DNA of 64,000 nt, from contig SOJZ01000031.1 of assembly GCA_004376295.1 (NCBI GenBank), positions 108,787 to 172,786 on the forward strand, in the 5' to 3' direction. A model generated the notes under the pieces. That model saw only the letters and a program-made list of their open reading frames with translations. It was not told the origin of the DNA and ran no database searches. A program made the translations under genes and the position numbers. Position 1 is the first letter of the stretch; every line of letters begins with the position of its first letter. The DNA is from Candidatus Bathyarchaeota archaeon (GTDB lineage: Archaea; Thermoproteota; Bathyarchaeia; Bathyarchaeales; Bathyarchaeaceae). Shown here piece after piece: positions 46,233-54,799 of the stretch.

Positions 46233-46339
46233 TTCACAAATCTATACAGAACTTTCTTCAGCAATGTCCTATTTATTTGCTTCACTTCCACACAAGATAA
46301 GTTATTGAAAGCTGGGGGAGTCTTTTATTTTTCAGCATC

Positions 46340-46933
46340 CTACGTTAGTTCCCTGGCCAGCCTTTCCCTTTGTTTACGTATGTGCCTACGACTATAACCA
46401 ATGTAAGGATCCACTGTTTTAGAAGCCTTCCAACCGAACCAAGCCATCATCTCAGGAATGGTTGTCTCAGGGTCTTCTAAGAATCTGGTTGCTCGGTTCA
46501 ACCGGAAAAAGTGAGGGTAATGTTTAGGCATCACTCGTTTGACTATGCGCCATGCGGTAGGTCCTGAAATGTTCCACACTCTACGAGTAGGGTTAACTAA
46601 CGTTCGCCTTGTTTTGTTCACCTTTTTTACAATCAGGTCAACATAAGGATAATTAATCAGGACCTCTAAGGGCTCCCTTTCTCCACCTTTCTTAGGGGTG
46701 GCATCAACAATTAACAAACCGTCTTTAATAATGAAGTCTTCCTTCACTCTCTCCAAGGTTTCAGCCCTACGGACACCGAACCAATATAAGAAGGCCAGAA
46801 AGGATTTGTCTCTCAAAGGCTTGACAAACTTCCCGTTCTCCACTATAGAACTGAACGTTTGAAAGTCTATCGGTGTTGTCTGTTTGCCATATTTGTAATG
46901 ATGTTTGTGAGGGTTGCCTTTTCTCTTAACCAT
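46340..46933 (-). CDS. Tyrosine recombinase, short archaeal integrase type
   Basis: 197 residues, essentially the catalytic domain. The first Arg is in FGVRRAETLE, the H-x-x-R box in PHFFRLNRATRF, a lysine in the beta-hairpin ATPKKGGEREP, and the nucleophile is a Tyr in DPYIGYSRRHI. There is no long N-terminal arm-binding domain. ATG with AAGG eight nt upstream. It is the best-preserved part of a decayed mobile element that also includes the inverted copy at 47058-47300 and the interrupted primase. Activity is plausible but untested. Confidence 0.82.
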   Translation of the reverse strand: MVKRKGNPHKHHYKYGKQTTPIDFQTFSSIVENGKFVKPLRDKSFLAFLYWFGVRRAETLERVKEDFIIKDGLLIVDATPKKGGEREPLEVLINYPYVDLIVKKVNKTRRTLVNPTRRVWNISGPTAWRIVKRVMPKHYPHFFRLNRATRFLEDPETTIPEMMAWFGWKASKTVDPYIGYSRRHIRKQRERLARELT

Positions 46934-47057
46934 GTTTGAAACCTTCTACCAGAAAAAATTCTTTGAAATAGAACATACATTTTATTTCATTTCAACATTA
47001 ATATAAGTTTTCCCCAACATAATAGTAGAATTTCTATGGTGTAGAAAGACCGTCAGG

Positions 47058-47300
47058 GTCTGGAATTTTTCGCCTCGCACAGTCATCAACATCATGAAAC
47101 GCGCCATGGGAGTCCGTTACTATCCTCATCTTTTCCGACTAAACCGAGCGACAAGGTTCCTAGAAGACCCAACAACGACGATACATGAGATGAAGACCTA
47201 GTTCGGTTGGAAAGCAGCGAAGACGGTGGATCCTTACATTGGATACATCAGAAGACGCATTCATAGACAAAGGGAGAGACTTGAAATGGAACTAGGATAG
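47058..47300 (+). pseudogene. Degenerate inverted copy of the integrase C-terminus
   Basis: Translation from 47058 (VWNFSPRTVINIMKRAMG) matches the last 80 codons of the neighbouring integrase, with LFRLNRATRFLEDP and FGWKAAKTVDPYIGY nearly identical. It is on the opposite strand and has an in-frame TAG at 47199-47201, where the intact copy has AW. No start or N-terminal part remains. The two copies therefore face away from each other around about 125 bp of AT-rich DNA. It is a relic of a related second element rather than an exact duplication. Confidence 0.85.
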
Positions 47301-47623
47301 TTTTGGACGCAAAAGTGGGGAAACTCGTTGATGCTTTTGTATCCGGATACATGGTCCCTTCCTTTCAAAAAAGATCTGGTTAACATTGGTGAACATTATG
47401 AACTGATGTATTATGCGATTCACCAATATCACCAAAGCTTACAAACAATGCTTCACAAAGAGGACAAAACACCCTGTTTTGCCCACCCTAAACAACATAG
47501 AAACGTTCTCACTAATCAAAAAGCCTGAAAATAAGCTTCTTCTAGTACACCGGCTCATCAATCCTAAGCGAAAAATAAAGCAACATCACCAACAAAAGGA
47601 TACAAAAGCATCAACAGGTTTAG
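47301..47623. other. Gap within the relic mobile element
   Basis: 323 bp, AT-rich. Short frames exist on both strands but none has a ribosome site or a recognised product. Possibly decayed element DNA. Confidence 0.4.
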
Positions 47624-48541
47624 TTACTTTTCTTTCCTCAGCCATTTTGTAATAGACTTAGCTGTTATTTTTCTTTCACGCTCAGCATGTTTAGAGATTT
47701 TTCTGAGCTGATAGGTTCCTACAGTTTGAAGAGCTTTCTCAGCCAGCTGGTCAGCTTCTCCAGCTTCAAATCGGTCCCATCCATTCCAGTGGCGATAGCT
47801 CTCAATGGAAGTCCAGTCAAGAGAAAAGTCGTTGATCATGTCCGGTGAAAAGCATATGGCGACAACGTTTAAGCTGCGATGTAAGCTCATTGGACACGTG
47901 AAGACTCGCTGCAGGTCCATCTCGTTTTCAACATTCAGCTTCTCAGCTTGATACTTTTTGGCAAGCTCCAGATACTGCGAACGAAGCTTCTTATTCGCAT
48001 ATTCCACGATGGCGTAGGCAGCATTAAGCGGATTGATTTTTCTAAGCAACTCGTCTGAGAAGGCTTTATGATGCATGTGAATGTGAAGTCCGTTTCCTGA
48101 CCACATTAGGAAAACCGATTTTGAAACGCCTTCACGGCTTAAAAAAGCAAGGATTTCTTTTGCAACTGCTATGGTTGTCTTCCATTTGTCAATGGTGTTG
48201 TCGATGTCCCATGTGGGAAGGCAGAAAGCAATGTTATCCATGCTTCTTAAATGTTCAGGACGAGATGTTTCCTTGTAAACGTTTGCAGAGGCGTAAAACG
48301 TTCTTGGCCTCAGTTTTCCGAAGCGTTTCAACAACGCTGAAATGTCTTCTGGATTGTTAATGACCAATGGCACCTTACCTTTTTTCACCCGTTTGTATCG
48401 CAGTAGGTATGGCCGTCCTTGTGTATTCAAGAGTTCACAATGCAATGCGATTCATCGGTTTTTACTGAATCTAGCGATTTCATCTTGAACTTCTCTTCGA
48501 TCATAGTGAGTTACAATGCTTTCGTAGTTGGATGAGTCCAT
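47624..48541 (-). pseudogene. Primase-like (AEP superfamily) gene interrupted by in-frame TGA
   Basis: Reading from ATG at 48541, supported by GAGGAGA about 10 nt upstream, gives MDSSNYESIVTHYDRREVQ and an ending FSKNR, then TGA at 48452-48454, then IALHCELLNTQGRPYLLRY in the same frame for 272 more codons. Relatives have Trp at the TGA position, so TGG to TGA is likely. The remainder has the primase-like DxD in TWDIDNT and the SGNGLHIHMH motif. A TTG at 48445 could restart translation and give a 273-residue protein lacking the first 32 residues. It belongs to an integrated element with the integrase. Confidence 0.72.
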
Positions 48542-48630
48542 TATTGCTTGTTCTCCTCAGAATTTCATCAATCAATGCACAATATTTTTTATTCCCAAGA
48601 ATGTAAGTCTTTCACCAAGAGGAAACCAGA

Positions 48631-49035
48631 ATGAAAATTGTTAGTGAAAGCTTCACGTTCTCTACTAAGGGCGAAATTGACTTTGTTGATCTTACTGGCA
48701 AGGTTCAAGAGGTGGTGAAAAGATCTGGCATCAGGAATGGTTTGGCCCATGTGTTTGCCCCTCACGCCACTGGCATAATAGTCCTAACAGAGTATGAACC
48801 AAGTCTACTCAACGACATCAGAAACGTTCTTGAGAAACTGTTTCCTAAGCGTGGTTCTTATCAACATCCATCCAACGCTCATTCTCATCTTAGATCCATG
48901 TTTCTCCCCCCAGATAGGACGTTGCCAGTAGTTGATGGACGAGTTGTTTTAGGCACATGGCAATCTCTGTTTTTCATTGAAACTGACGTTTATCCGAGAA
49001 GAAGAACAGTGGTTACGCAGGTAATTGGTGAGTAA
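48631..49035 (+). CDS. UPF0047/YjbQ family protein
   Basis: 134 residues, the full length of the family. Conserved blocks: GLAHVFAPHATGIIVLTEYE, the metal-ligand HPSNAHSHLRS region and LGTWQSLFFIETD. Bacterial YjbQ shows weak thiamine phosphate synthase activity; the true role is uncertain. ATG with GAGGAAA upstream. Marks the right edge of the relic element. Confidence 0.92.
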   Translation: MKIVSESFTFSTKGEIDFVDLTGKVQEVVKRSGIRNGLAHVFAPHATGIIVLTEYEPSLLNDIRNVLEKLFPKRGSYQHPSNAHSHLRSMFLPPDRTLPVVDGRVVLGTWQSLFFIETDVYPRRRTVVTQVIGE

Positions 49036-49525
49036 ACAGTAACTGACTTTTGATAAAGTGCGATATCACCTAAGAGAACAGACAAGTGGCAACTGGCTTC
49101 TTATCAGCTTGTTTAGGGTCAAACGATTAAAACGATTCCGTAACAAGCAGCCAATTGTGTTGGCGCCAAGTTTATTTGCTGTGGGAAAATGGATACGTTT
49201 GTCCTTCGGTTCAGTTGTCATGGTCTTGAAAGTTGCAGTGCGATTAGTCAAATACAAAAAAGCATATTTTTGACGGCGTTGAATGAGATTTTTGCCATTT
49301 CTGTATAAAGGTTGCGGGATTCGGGTGAATTCGTCAGCTGCAAGACTGAGAGAAGAGCATTGATAGCCTGTTTCTTTGTTGGCGTGTTGCGAAGCGAGCA
49401 GTTTGAGAGGCATCGCAAATGGTAGAAAATGGGAGAATATGTTCGGAGATTACGTCTTATCTACGCAAATATAAACTTCGATGTTTTTCGAATAGAGGCA
49501 CAATGATGTGTGCGTTAGACGTTGC
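49036..49525. other. Gene-poor intergenic region
   Basis: 490 bp. A GTG-started frame of 71 codons at 49058-49273 (RYHLREQTSGNWLL) is basic and hydrophobic but has no ribosome site or homology I recognise, so it is not called. CGATATCACC at 49061 resembles only the first part of the GATATC-CCCGC element. Nothing else is seen. Confidence 0.4.
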
Positions 49526-51307
49526 CTAATCAACAATTTGCGCTTTGATTATTCTGACATCTTGTATCGGTATGTAATACGGTTCTCCGCTCGTCTCTAC
49601 TTCTGCAATAGCGTCCACTACATCCATTCCATCCACAACTTCCCCAAAGACTGGATGTAGCAAGTCCAAGTAGTTATTGTCGACAAGATTTATGAAGAAC
49701 TGACTGCTTCCGCTATTTGGTACATCCTGGATATTTGCCATAGCCACTGTGCCTCTATCATTTCTATTATGGCCTGTGAATTCATCAGGTATTGTTGGAA
49801 CTGATGGATCTTCTCCTCCTTGGATCATGAAGTCACTGATCACTCTGTGGAAAGCGTTGTCATCATATACTCCTTGTTGAACCAGATTCTTGAAATTGCT
49901 TGTTGTAATTGGCATATCAGTGTATAGCTCGATAGTGATATCACCCATGTTTGTCTCCAACAGAACTCTGGTGGCGCCTGGGCCGTCTTCATCAACTATG
50001 GCTTGCATGGCTGCATTTGAGTATGCAATTGTGCTGTTCCCGCGCCATTCGTTCATGTATCTTGTTATGTTTTGAGTGTTGGTCCAGTTGTTCGTTTTAT
50101 TGTATACTACTTCGATTTCGCTTCGGTCTATATATTGTCCTGCGTATGTGAAGTTGTTCCATGCTAATGTGTACTCGTGGCTTGCCTTGTCAAGTTTTTC
50201 GATTTCGTTCCACGCTGTTCTGATTAGGTCATGTTGTTCTGAAATCCATGTTTGATAATAATCACCAATGATTTCCTGCAAAGTCTGGTTGTAGCCCTCG
50301 ACGTGAGGAAAGCTCTGGTCAAATGGGCTATACTCTGATGGATATTCGTCTGCATCTTGGCGTATTGGTAGATGATATTTCCCGATTATGTTCTGTGCTT
50401 GTTTAGTTAGAACATAGTCGATGAATGCTTTTGCCTCGCTGAGATATGTGCCCTTGGCGAATATGGCAATTGGGTCTGGTTGCAGGATTGTCTCGTTGAA
50501 GTAGGTGAAATCCACATAGGGAGCGGAGGCTGCCATTACATCATACGCGTAGAAATCTGGAACTATTGCGAGGGGTAGGAAATTTGATGCGGTTTGCCAT
50601 GTGCTGTGTATTTCGTTGATATCATAATGTCTGATGAAAGCAGATAGTTTAACCAGATATTCCCATCCGTCAGTCCAGTTTTCGCTCTCAAGAATCAGCA
50701 TGACAAAGGGTGACATAAGTTCAGACATAACGGGATCGGTCATGGTTATACTTCCTTCGTATTTGTCAAGCGTCAAATCGGCCCAACTCTGAGGTTTAGA
50801 CAAACCTTCGCTGATGAGGTGATCCTCGTTGTACATTACTCCTAAGCCGTACAGACTTGCTGCGTACCAACGAGGGGTGGTTTGGCTTGAATCAACTAAG
50901 GGGCAGGAGTAACAGGTTTCGTTTATTTCACCATCGAGAAAGGGAGTTGCGTTATAGGCAAGCAAAGCGCTGCCTGCCTTTTCAAAGAGGGCGAGTGGTC
51001 CTCCCCACCAAATTTCTGCGTTAGGCTTCCATGGAGCGGTTGTTGCCTTTTCGTACGCGGTTTGTGGGTCAGTCCGTGTCAGCGTAACTTCTATGGGGTA
51101 TCCGTACCATTCTTTGAAGTCGGTTATTACTTCATTTATCATCGGGTCTGGTTGATTGTGAAGAATGCGGAGTTGTGCGGGATGTGGTACTACATAGACG
51201 TAATAGCTTGCACTTGCCATGCTGACAGTAAAAATTCCGGCTATGACAATGATAACGATAGTGGAAGTGGGCAATTTCAGTGTATGTAAGCCTCCTTGAT
51301 AGTGCAA
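49526..51307 (-). CDS. Periplasmic binding-protein-like domain fused to cyclophilin
   Basis: 593 residues. An N-terminal signal anchor (STIVIIVIAGIFTVSMASA) is followed by an ABC-type solute-binding domain (about 45-440), resembling iron(III)/spermidine-class binding proteins: LRILHNQPDPMINEVITDF, WWGGPLALFEKAG, YAASLYGLGVMYNEDHL. From about 448 to 593 there is a complete cyclophilin: NMGDITIELYTDMPITTSNF, AFHRVISDFMIQGGEDP and SGSSQFFINLVDN, retaining the catalytic Arg of FHRV. The product is probably extracytoplasmic and membrane-tethered. AAGGAGG lies inside the first codons, so initiation may be at CTG (codon 10) or TTG (codon 12). No permease or ATPase is adjacent. Confidence 0.88.
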   Translation of the reverse strand: MHYQGGLHTLKLPTSTIVIIVIAGIFTVSMASASYYVYVVPHPAQLRILHNQPDPMINEVITDFKEWYGYPIEVTLTRTDPQTAYEKATTAPWKPNAEIWWGGPLALFEKAGSALLAYNATPFLDGEINETCYSCPLVDSSQTTPRWYAASLYGLGVMYNEDHLISEGLSKPQSWADLTLDKYEGSITMTDPVMSELMSPFVMLILESENWTDGWEYLVKLSAFIRHYDINEIHSTWQTASNFLPLAIVPDFYAYDVMAASAPYVDFTYFNETILQPDPIAIFAKGTYLSEAKAFIDYVLTKQAQNIIGKYHLPIRQDADEYPSEYSPFDQSFPHVEGYNQTLQEIIGDYYQTWISEQHDLIRTAWNEIEKLDKASHEYTLAWNNFTYAGQYIDRSEIEVVYNKTNNWTNTQNITRYMNEWRGNSTIAYSNAAMQAIVDEDGPGATRVLLETNMGDITIELYTDMPITTSNFKNLVQQGVYDDNAFHRVISDFMIQGGEDPSVPTIPDEFTGHNRNDRGTVAMANIQDVPNSGSSQFFINLVDNNYLDLLHPVFGEVVDGMDVVDAIAEVETSGEPYYIPIQDVRIIKAQIVD

Positions 51308-51410
51308 CCATACAAAAGAATTACGTTAATAGTTTTCGGTTAAAAGACTAACGAAGAGCCTGTACGCTTCCAACTCAAGCACATCACATTGTTCTAGACC
51401 TAGATCATTT

Positions 51411-51870
51411 CATGCATGCAGTTAGAATGCGTGTGCCCCTATAACACAGTGGTCAGATCAAAATCTCTTCACTTATTTCTACCCTGTCGTTTTCGATGGG
51501 TATTCCCTCTTTCTCTAAAAGGGTCCTTCTTGATTTGGCTCCTTTTTTCTCTCCTCCGAATCCGCCATCAGATTTGACAACACGGTGGCATGGAACTATG
51601 GGTGCAAGTGGATTCTTATGTAGGGCATTACCGACAGCCCGGTAAGCATGTGGTTTACCAATTTTTTCGGCTATTCCTTTGTATGTGCTAACCTTTCCCT
51701 TCGGAATTTTGAATGTAGCAACTAGGACCGCCCTTTCGAATTCCGTCTTATCCCTTAATAAGTTGATTACATCTTCCTCTCTTTTGATCTCCTCTTTCTT
51801 CATAAACCATCCCTTCTTATAGACGTATCCGAACCTTGTTTTTAACCTTAGCGCGCGCATGCGCATGCAT
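51411..51870. repeat. CATGCATGC palindromes flanking the alkyltransferase gene
   Basis: CATGCATGCA at 51411-51420 and GCATGCGCATGCAT at 51857-51870 bracket the gene. They match the family concentrated at 29-39 kb. Confidence 0.6.
51453..51803 (-). CDS. Methylated-DNA-protein cysteine methyltransferase-like protein
   Basis: 116 residues from ATG 51803 behind GGGATGG; upstream codons to 51875 run through a palindrome and are not needed. Only the C-terminal MGMT domain is present: the HTH region IPKGKVSTYKGIAEKIGKPH, AYRAVGNALHKNP and PCHRVV with the acceptor Cys, then GGFGG. It repairs O6-alkylguanine by suicide transfer if active; the intact PCHR favours repair over the alkyltransferase-like proteins that lack Cys. 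Confidence 0.9.
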   Translation of the reverse strand: MKKEEIKREEDVINLLRDKTEFERAVLVATFKIPKGKVSTYKGIAEKIGKPHAYRAVGNALHKNPLAPIVPCHRVVKSDGGFGGEKKGAKSRRTLLEKEGIPIENDRVEISEEILI

Positions 51871-52026
51871 AACATCTGGATTCCCTAAATCGACACCTGA
51901 ACCATGCTTTTGGTTGAATTTGAGTATGTCGCTGACATCTATGGTAAACCGATGTTTCGTAAGAGAAAGTGAAAAGTAGGAGAATACTGCTAGGAATTGG
52001 GGAATTTTGCTTTTTACTCAAACATT

Positions 52027-52058
52027 GGAGATATCCCCCGCAAACTCTTCCTTTTTTT
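52027..52058 (+). repeat. Dispersed GATATC-CCCGC element, copy 6, with upstream conserved block
   Basis: GGAGATATCCCCCGCAAACT then CTTCC and seven T. The block TTTCGTAAGAGAAAGTGAA at 51955-51973 matches the one before copy 5 at 18 of 19 positions and nearly the same distance. It lies in a divergent gap, the only copy not at a gene 3' end. Confidence 0.65.
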
Positions 52059-52126
52059 GGACGATAAAGATTCTGAACATTCATATGAGAGATAATACTA
52101 TGAGTGTACAATAATCGTGATGCACC

Positions 52127-52420
52127 TTGTCAGATAAGGGTTCAAAAACAGTCGGCAGGTCGATTGAGGAAACAAGACAGTATCACACTCGCTACTTAAG
52201 AGCCATCAACAGTCCTTTGAGGCGAGAAATTCTTAGAGCTCTGAAGAAAGGTTACGCAACCATTGAAGATCTCCAATCGAGCACGGGGTTAGACAACGAG
52301 ACTCTGAAATGGCATCTGAGTGTGTTAGAGCATGGCTTCTGCGTAGAGAAGGCTATCAAACAGGGAAAGCTGGTCTACAAGCTCACCCAAGAAGGTAGAG
52401 TTGTTGATTACTTGGAATAA
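52127..52420 (+). CDS. ArsR-like winged-helix regulator
   Basis: 97 residues. The helix-turn-helix is visible as LRREILRALKKGYATIEDLQ and NETLKWHLSVLEHGFCVE, with the wing KQGKLVYKLTQEGRVV. It is typical of small archaeal transcription regulators. TTG start. It is 27 bp upstream of a helical protein and with it lies inside a probable element scar, so it may be of mobile origin. Confidence 0.75.
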   Translation: MSDKGSKTVGRSIEETRQYHTRYLRAINSPLRREILRALKKGYATIEDLQSSTGLDNETLKWHLSVLEHGFCVEKAIKQGKLVYKLTQEGRVVDYLE

Positions 52421-52447
52421 ACTGCGCGTGTATGTGGATGGAGTGCA

Positions 52448-52921
52448 ATGAGATTTCCAGAAAGAGTCTACACTACTGAAGAGGTGAAGAAGGCTATGGA
52501 ACTCATAAGAAAAGGCTATAAGCACAATCTGGAAGTGAACGGAAGCCCAGATTTTAGGAGTAAGACGGAAGAGGCTTTAGAGTTGATAAAAACAGCCGAA
52601 TACTACGACTTCCTACGAACCTACATCAGACAGATCCGGGAAATCGACGGTTTGAGTCAGCTTCGCGAAGCAGAAGCAGCTATATGGGCAAACAAATACG
52701 CGGTTGCCGACCCTATCGAAGCTGCCGGCTTCATCATACAGAAGGCGCAACAGATGAAAGACTTCATTGAAGGAAGACTTTACTACGAAACAGCAGAGGT
52801 GCGGGCAGTTAAAAAGCGCATCGAATTCTTGGAAACGTTGAGAGACAGAAGTAAGGACCAAGCCGTAAAGAAAGAATGTGAAGAAAACTTGAAAAGATGG
52901 ACTGAACCCACATTCCTATAA
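52448..52921 (+). CDS. Hypothetical helical protein
   Basis: 157 residues, predicted all alpha, charged, no signal or membrane segment. Recognisable only as an archaeal hypothetical (VYTTEEVKKAMELIRKGYKH at the N-terminus). ATG with GGAGTG upstream. It likely shares a transcript with the HTH gene. Its stop overlaps a remnant integrase tail in another frame; a frameshift joining the two is possible but not favoured. Confidence 0.6.
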   Translation: MRFPERVYTTEEVKKAMELIRKGYKHNLEVNGSPDFRSKTEEALELIKTAEYYDFLRTYIRQIREIDGLSQLREAEAAIWANKYAVADPIEAAGFIIQKAQQMKDFIEGRLYYETAEVRAVKKRIEFLETLRDRSKDQAVKKECEENLKRWTEPTFL

Positions 52922-53025
52922 CAGTTGCTGTAACAGCTGAAGAAGCTAAAGAACTCGTTGAAGTTGGCTTTGAATACGCCAACGGCATAGATGGCAGACA
53001 CCTTTACAGGAAGAGAAAGCAATAA
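52906..53025 (+). pseudogene. Remnant C-terminal tail of a tyrosine recombinase
   Basis: Open for 39 codons without a start: ITVAVTAEEAKELVEVGFEY then ANGIDGRHLYRKRKQ. From memory this matches the C-terminal extension that follows the catalytic Tyr in many TACK-archaeal integrases (Ala/Val-x-Glu-Glu-Ala, GFEY, FRKRK). It ends one base before the DNA ligase stop. The catalytic domain is gone, so it looks like the scar of an excised or decayed integrated element. Confidence 0.5.
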
Positions 53026-53026
53026 C

Positions 53027-54721
53027 TCAAAACTTCGAGGGTCTAGCTTTTCTCTCGAACTGTTTCTCGTAGATTTTCCTAACTCTTTCAATGGTGTCAG
53101 CTTCTTCGGGGCCTTTATCGTCTCGAATCCTAGTTATTCTGGCAAACCGCAACGCCATTCCACACCTGTACTTGGGGCTCTCCTGAATCTCATTGTACGC
53201 TACTTCAACCACAATTCGAGGAGTAACTACCACTTTTCCCCGATCTTCCCTAACCGCTAACTCTTTCAAATGCGCAGTCATCCGAATGATTTCCTTATCG
53301 GTAAGCCCCTTGAACGTCTTACCCACCATCAAAAATTCTCCACTATCAACATCTCGCGCAGCCAAGTAATAGTCTGAAAGCCAGTCATGTCTTCTTCCAT
53401 ACCCATATTCCGCGGCAACAATAACCAAATCTAATGGCTCTAGTGACTCTTTGATTTTGAACCATCGTTTCCCCCTGATTCCAGGCGTGTATGCACCGTC
53501 CAACCTCTTAGCCATCAACCCCTCGTGGCCTTCATTTAAGGCTTCTCTCAGAAACTCTTCCGCCTCCAGACGCTTCCTAGTGATTAACTGCTTTGCCAAC
53601 AATATGTCCCCCGCAATTTTTTCCAGCTTTTTCCTCCGCCCGATGTAGGAATCATCAGCTAGGCTTTGGCCATTGAGGTATATGAGATCGAAGAGATAGA
53701 GTTTCACAGGGATTTGCTTAACCATTTTCTCTACGTCGTGAACTCTTCGAAACCTTCTCATGAGATGTTGAAATGGCAGTGGATTACCGTCTTCTCCTAT
53801 CGCTATGACTTCGCCTTCCAAAATGGCTTTTTGGGCTTTCACTTCCTCCTGAACTAATTGCACCACTTCAGGTAAACTGTCGGTCACATCGGTTAACCTG
53901 CGACTGTAGATTCTAACTTCGTTATTTGATTTGTGAATTTGAATGCGGGCACCATCCAACTTATATTCAAAAGCTGTCTTTTCGCCGTGTTCTTTGAGGG
54001 CTTCATTCACGTTTTCAGCCATTTGGGCTAGCATAGGCTTGATAGGCCTGAAAATCTGAAACTCTAGTTTTAAGATACCTTCTTTGCCTTTAGCCTTAGC
54101 TATAACGGCAACTTCTGCAATGTCACCGGTCAACATGCTTGCCTTCTGAACAACATTGTGAGGAATGTTGAAAGCTTTGGAGACGGCGAGTTCCATTAGA
54201 CCTTCATGAAAACCTGTTCTCATTTCGCCTATCATAATCTTGATCAGGTATTTGGCTTCTAGAGGTGTGGTTTGTCCTAGCAAGGTTTCCAGCAGGCGTT
54301 CTTTCCGTTCTCTTGAACCGTGGCCTGTCGTTTCAGCTATGGCTTCTAGGTTTCGTCTCACCTCAAGAATTGTCAATGGTTTTTCAATAAGCATAGTTTG
54401 TTTCCGAATTTTGCTTGCTTCAAAAACGGTTTTTGTTGCTGCTCCTATGTCACCTGTTCTGCTGAAGGCATCTGCGAAGTCTTTCCAGTTCACGTTTGTT
54501 AACCGTTTGATTATGCCACTAAGCGTCGTCCAACTAACCTCAAGCGTCCTTGAATCCCATCTGGGGAGTGCTCGACCGAGAATCATGGATGTTGCAGGGT
54601 CCACTTCATCTAGGGCTAAGTGTTTTAGAAAATCTGCTACCAAATTAACCATCAACGTGCGTTTGGAGGTAGCCTCCAGTTTCTCGCAAAGCTCGGCTAA
54701 AGCCTGAAAGTCTGTTCCCAT
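53027..54721 (-). CDS. lig: ATP-dependent DNA ligase
   Basis: 564 residues, archaeal type. The N-terminal DNA-binding domain (1-220), adenylation domain with the active-site Lys254 in YKLDGARIQIHK, and the OB domain with VGKTFKGLTDKE are complete; the final FERKARPSKF is the usual tail. Seals Okazaki fragments and nicks. The ATG at 54721 has no ribosome site, so the message may be leaderless. Its 3' end borders the integrase scar. Confidence 0.95.
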   Translation of the reverse strand: MGTDFQALAELCEKLEATSKRTLMVNLVADFLKHLALDEVDPATSMILGRALPRWDSRTLEVSWTTLSGIIKRLTNVNWKDFADAFSRTGDIGAATKTVFEASKIRKQTMLIEKPLTILEVRRNLEAIAETTGHGSRERKERLLETLLGQTTPLEAKYLIKIMIGEMRTGFHEGLMELAVSKAFNIPHNVVQKASMLTGDIAEVAVIAKAKGKEGILKLEFQIFRPIKPMLAQMAENVNEALKEHGEKTAFEYKLDGARIQIHKSNNEVRIYSRRLTDVTDSLPEVVQLVQEEVKAQKAILEGEVIAIGEDGNPLPFQHLMRRFRRVHDVEKMVKQIPVKLYLFDLIYLNGQSLADDSYIGRRKKLEKIAGDILLAKQLITRKRLEAEEFLREALNEGHEGLMAKRLDGAYTPGIRGKRWFKIKESLEPLDLVIVAAEYGYGRRHDWLSDYYLAARDVDSGEFLMVGKTFKGLTDKEIIRMTAHLKELAVREDRGKVVVTPRIVVEVAYNEIQESPKYRCGMALRFARITRIRDDKGPEEADTIERVRKIYEKQFERKARPSKF

Positions 54722-54799
54722 AACTTTTACTTATGCACTTTTATTACGTAAAGGTTGCCAAACAACAAGAAAAATTATTGACTAACGTTTTCGGACGGT

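Noticed and set aside
47328..47652. Two short plus-strand frames in the relic mobile element
   Set aside because: AT-rich, overlapping each other and the primase 3' end, with no protein-like features.
49058..49273. 71-codon GTG-started frame after the YjbQ-family gene
   Set aside because: Basic and hydrophobic by composition but without ribosome site, homology or genomic context.
51848..52111. 87-codon minus-strand frame upstream of the alkyltransferase
   Set aside because: It runs through the repeat element and palindromes and has Cys/Arg-rich low-complexity sequence.
53600..53630. TATGTCCCCCGCAATTTTTT inside the DNA ligase gene, similar to the GATATC-CCCGC element
   Set aside because: It encodes conserved ligase sequence and lacks the GGAGATATC part, so it is taken as chance resemblance.
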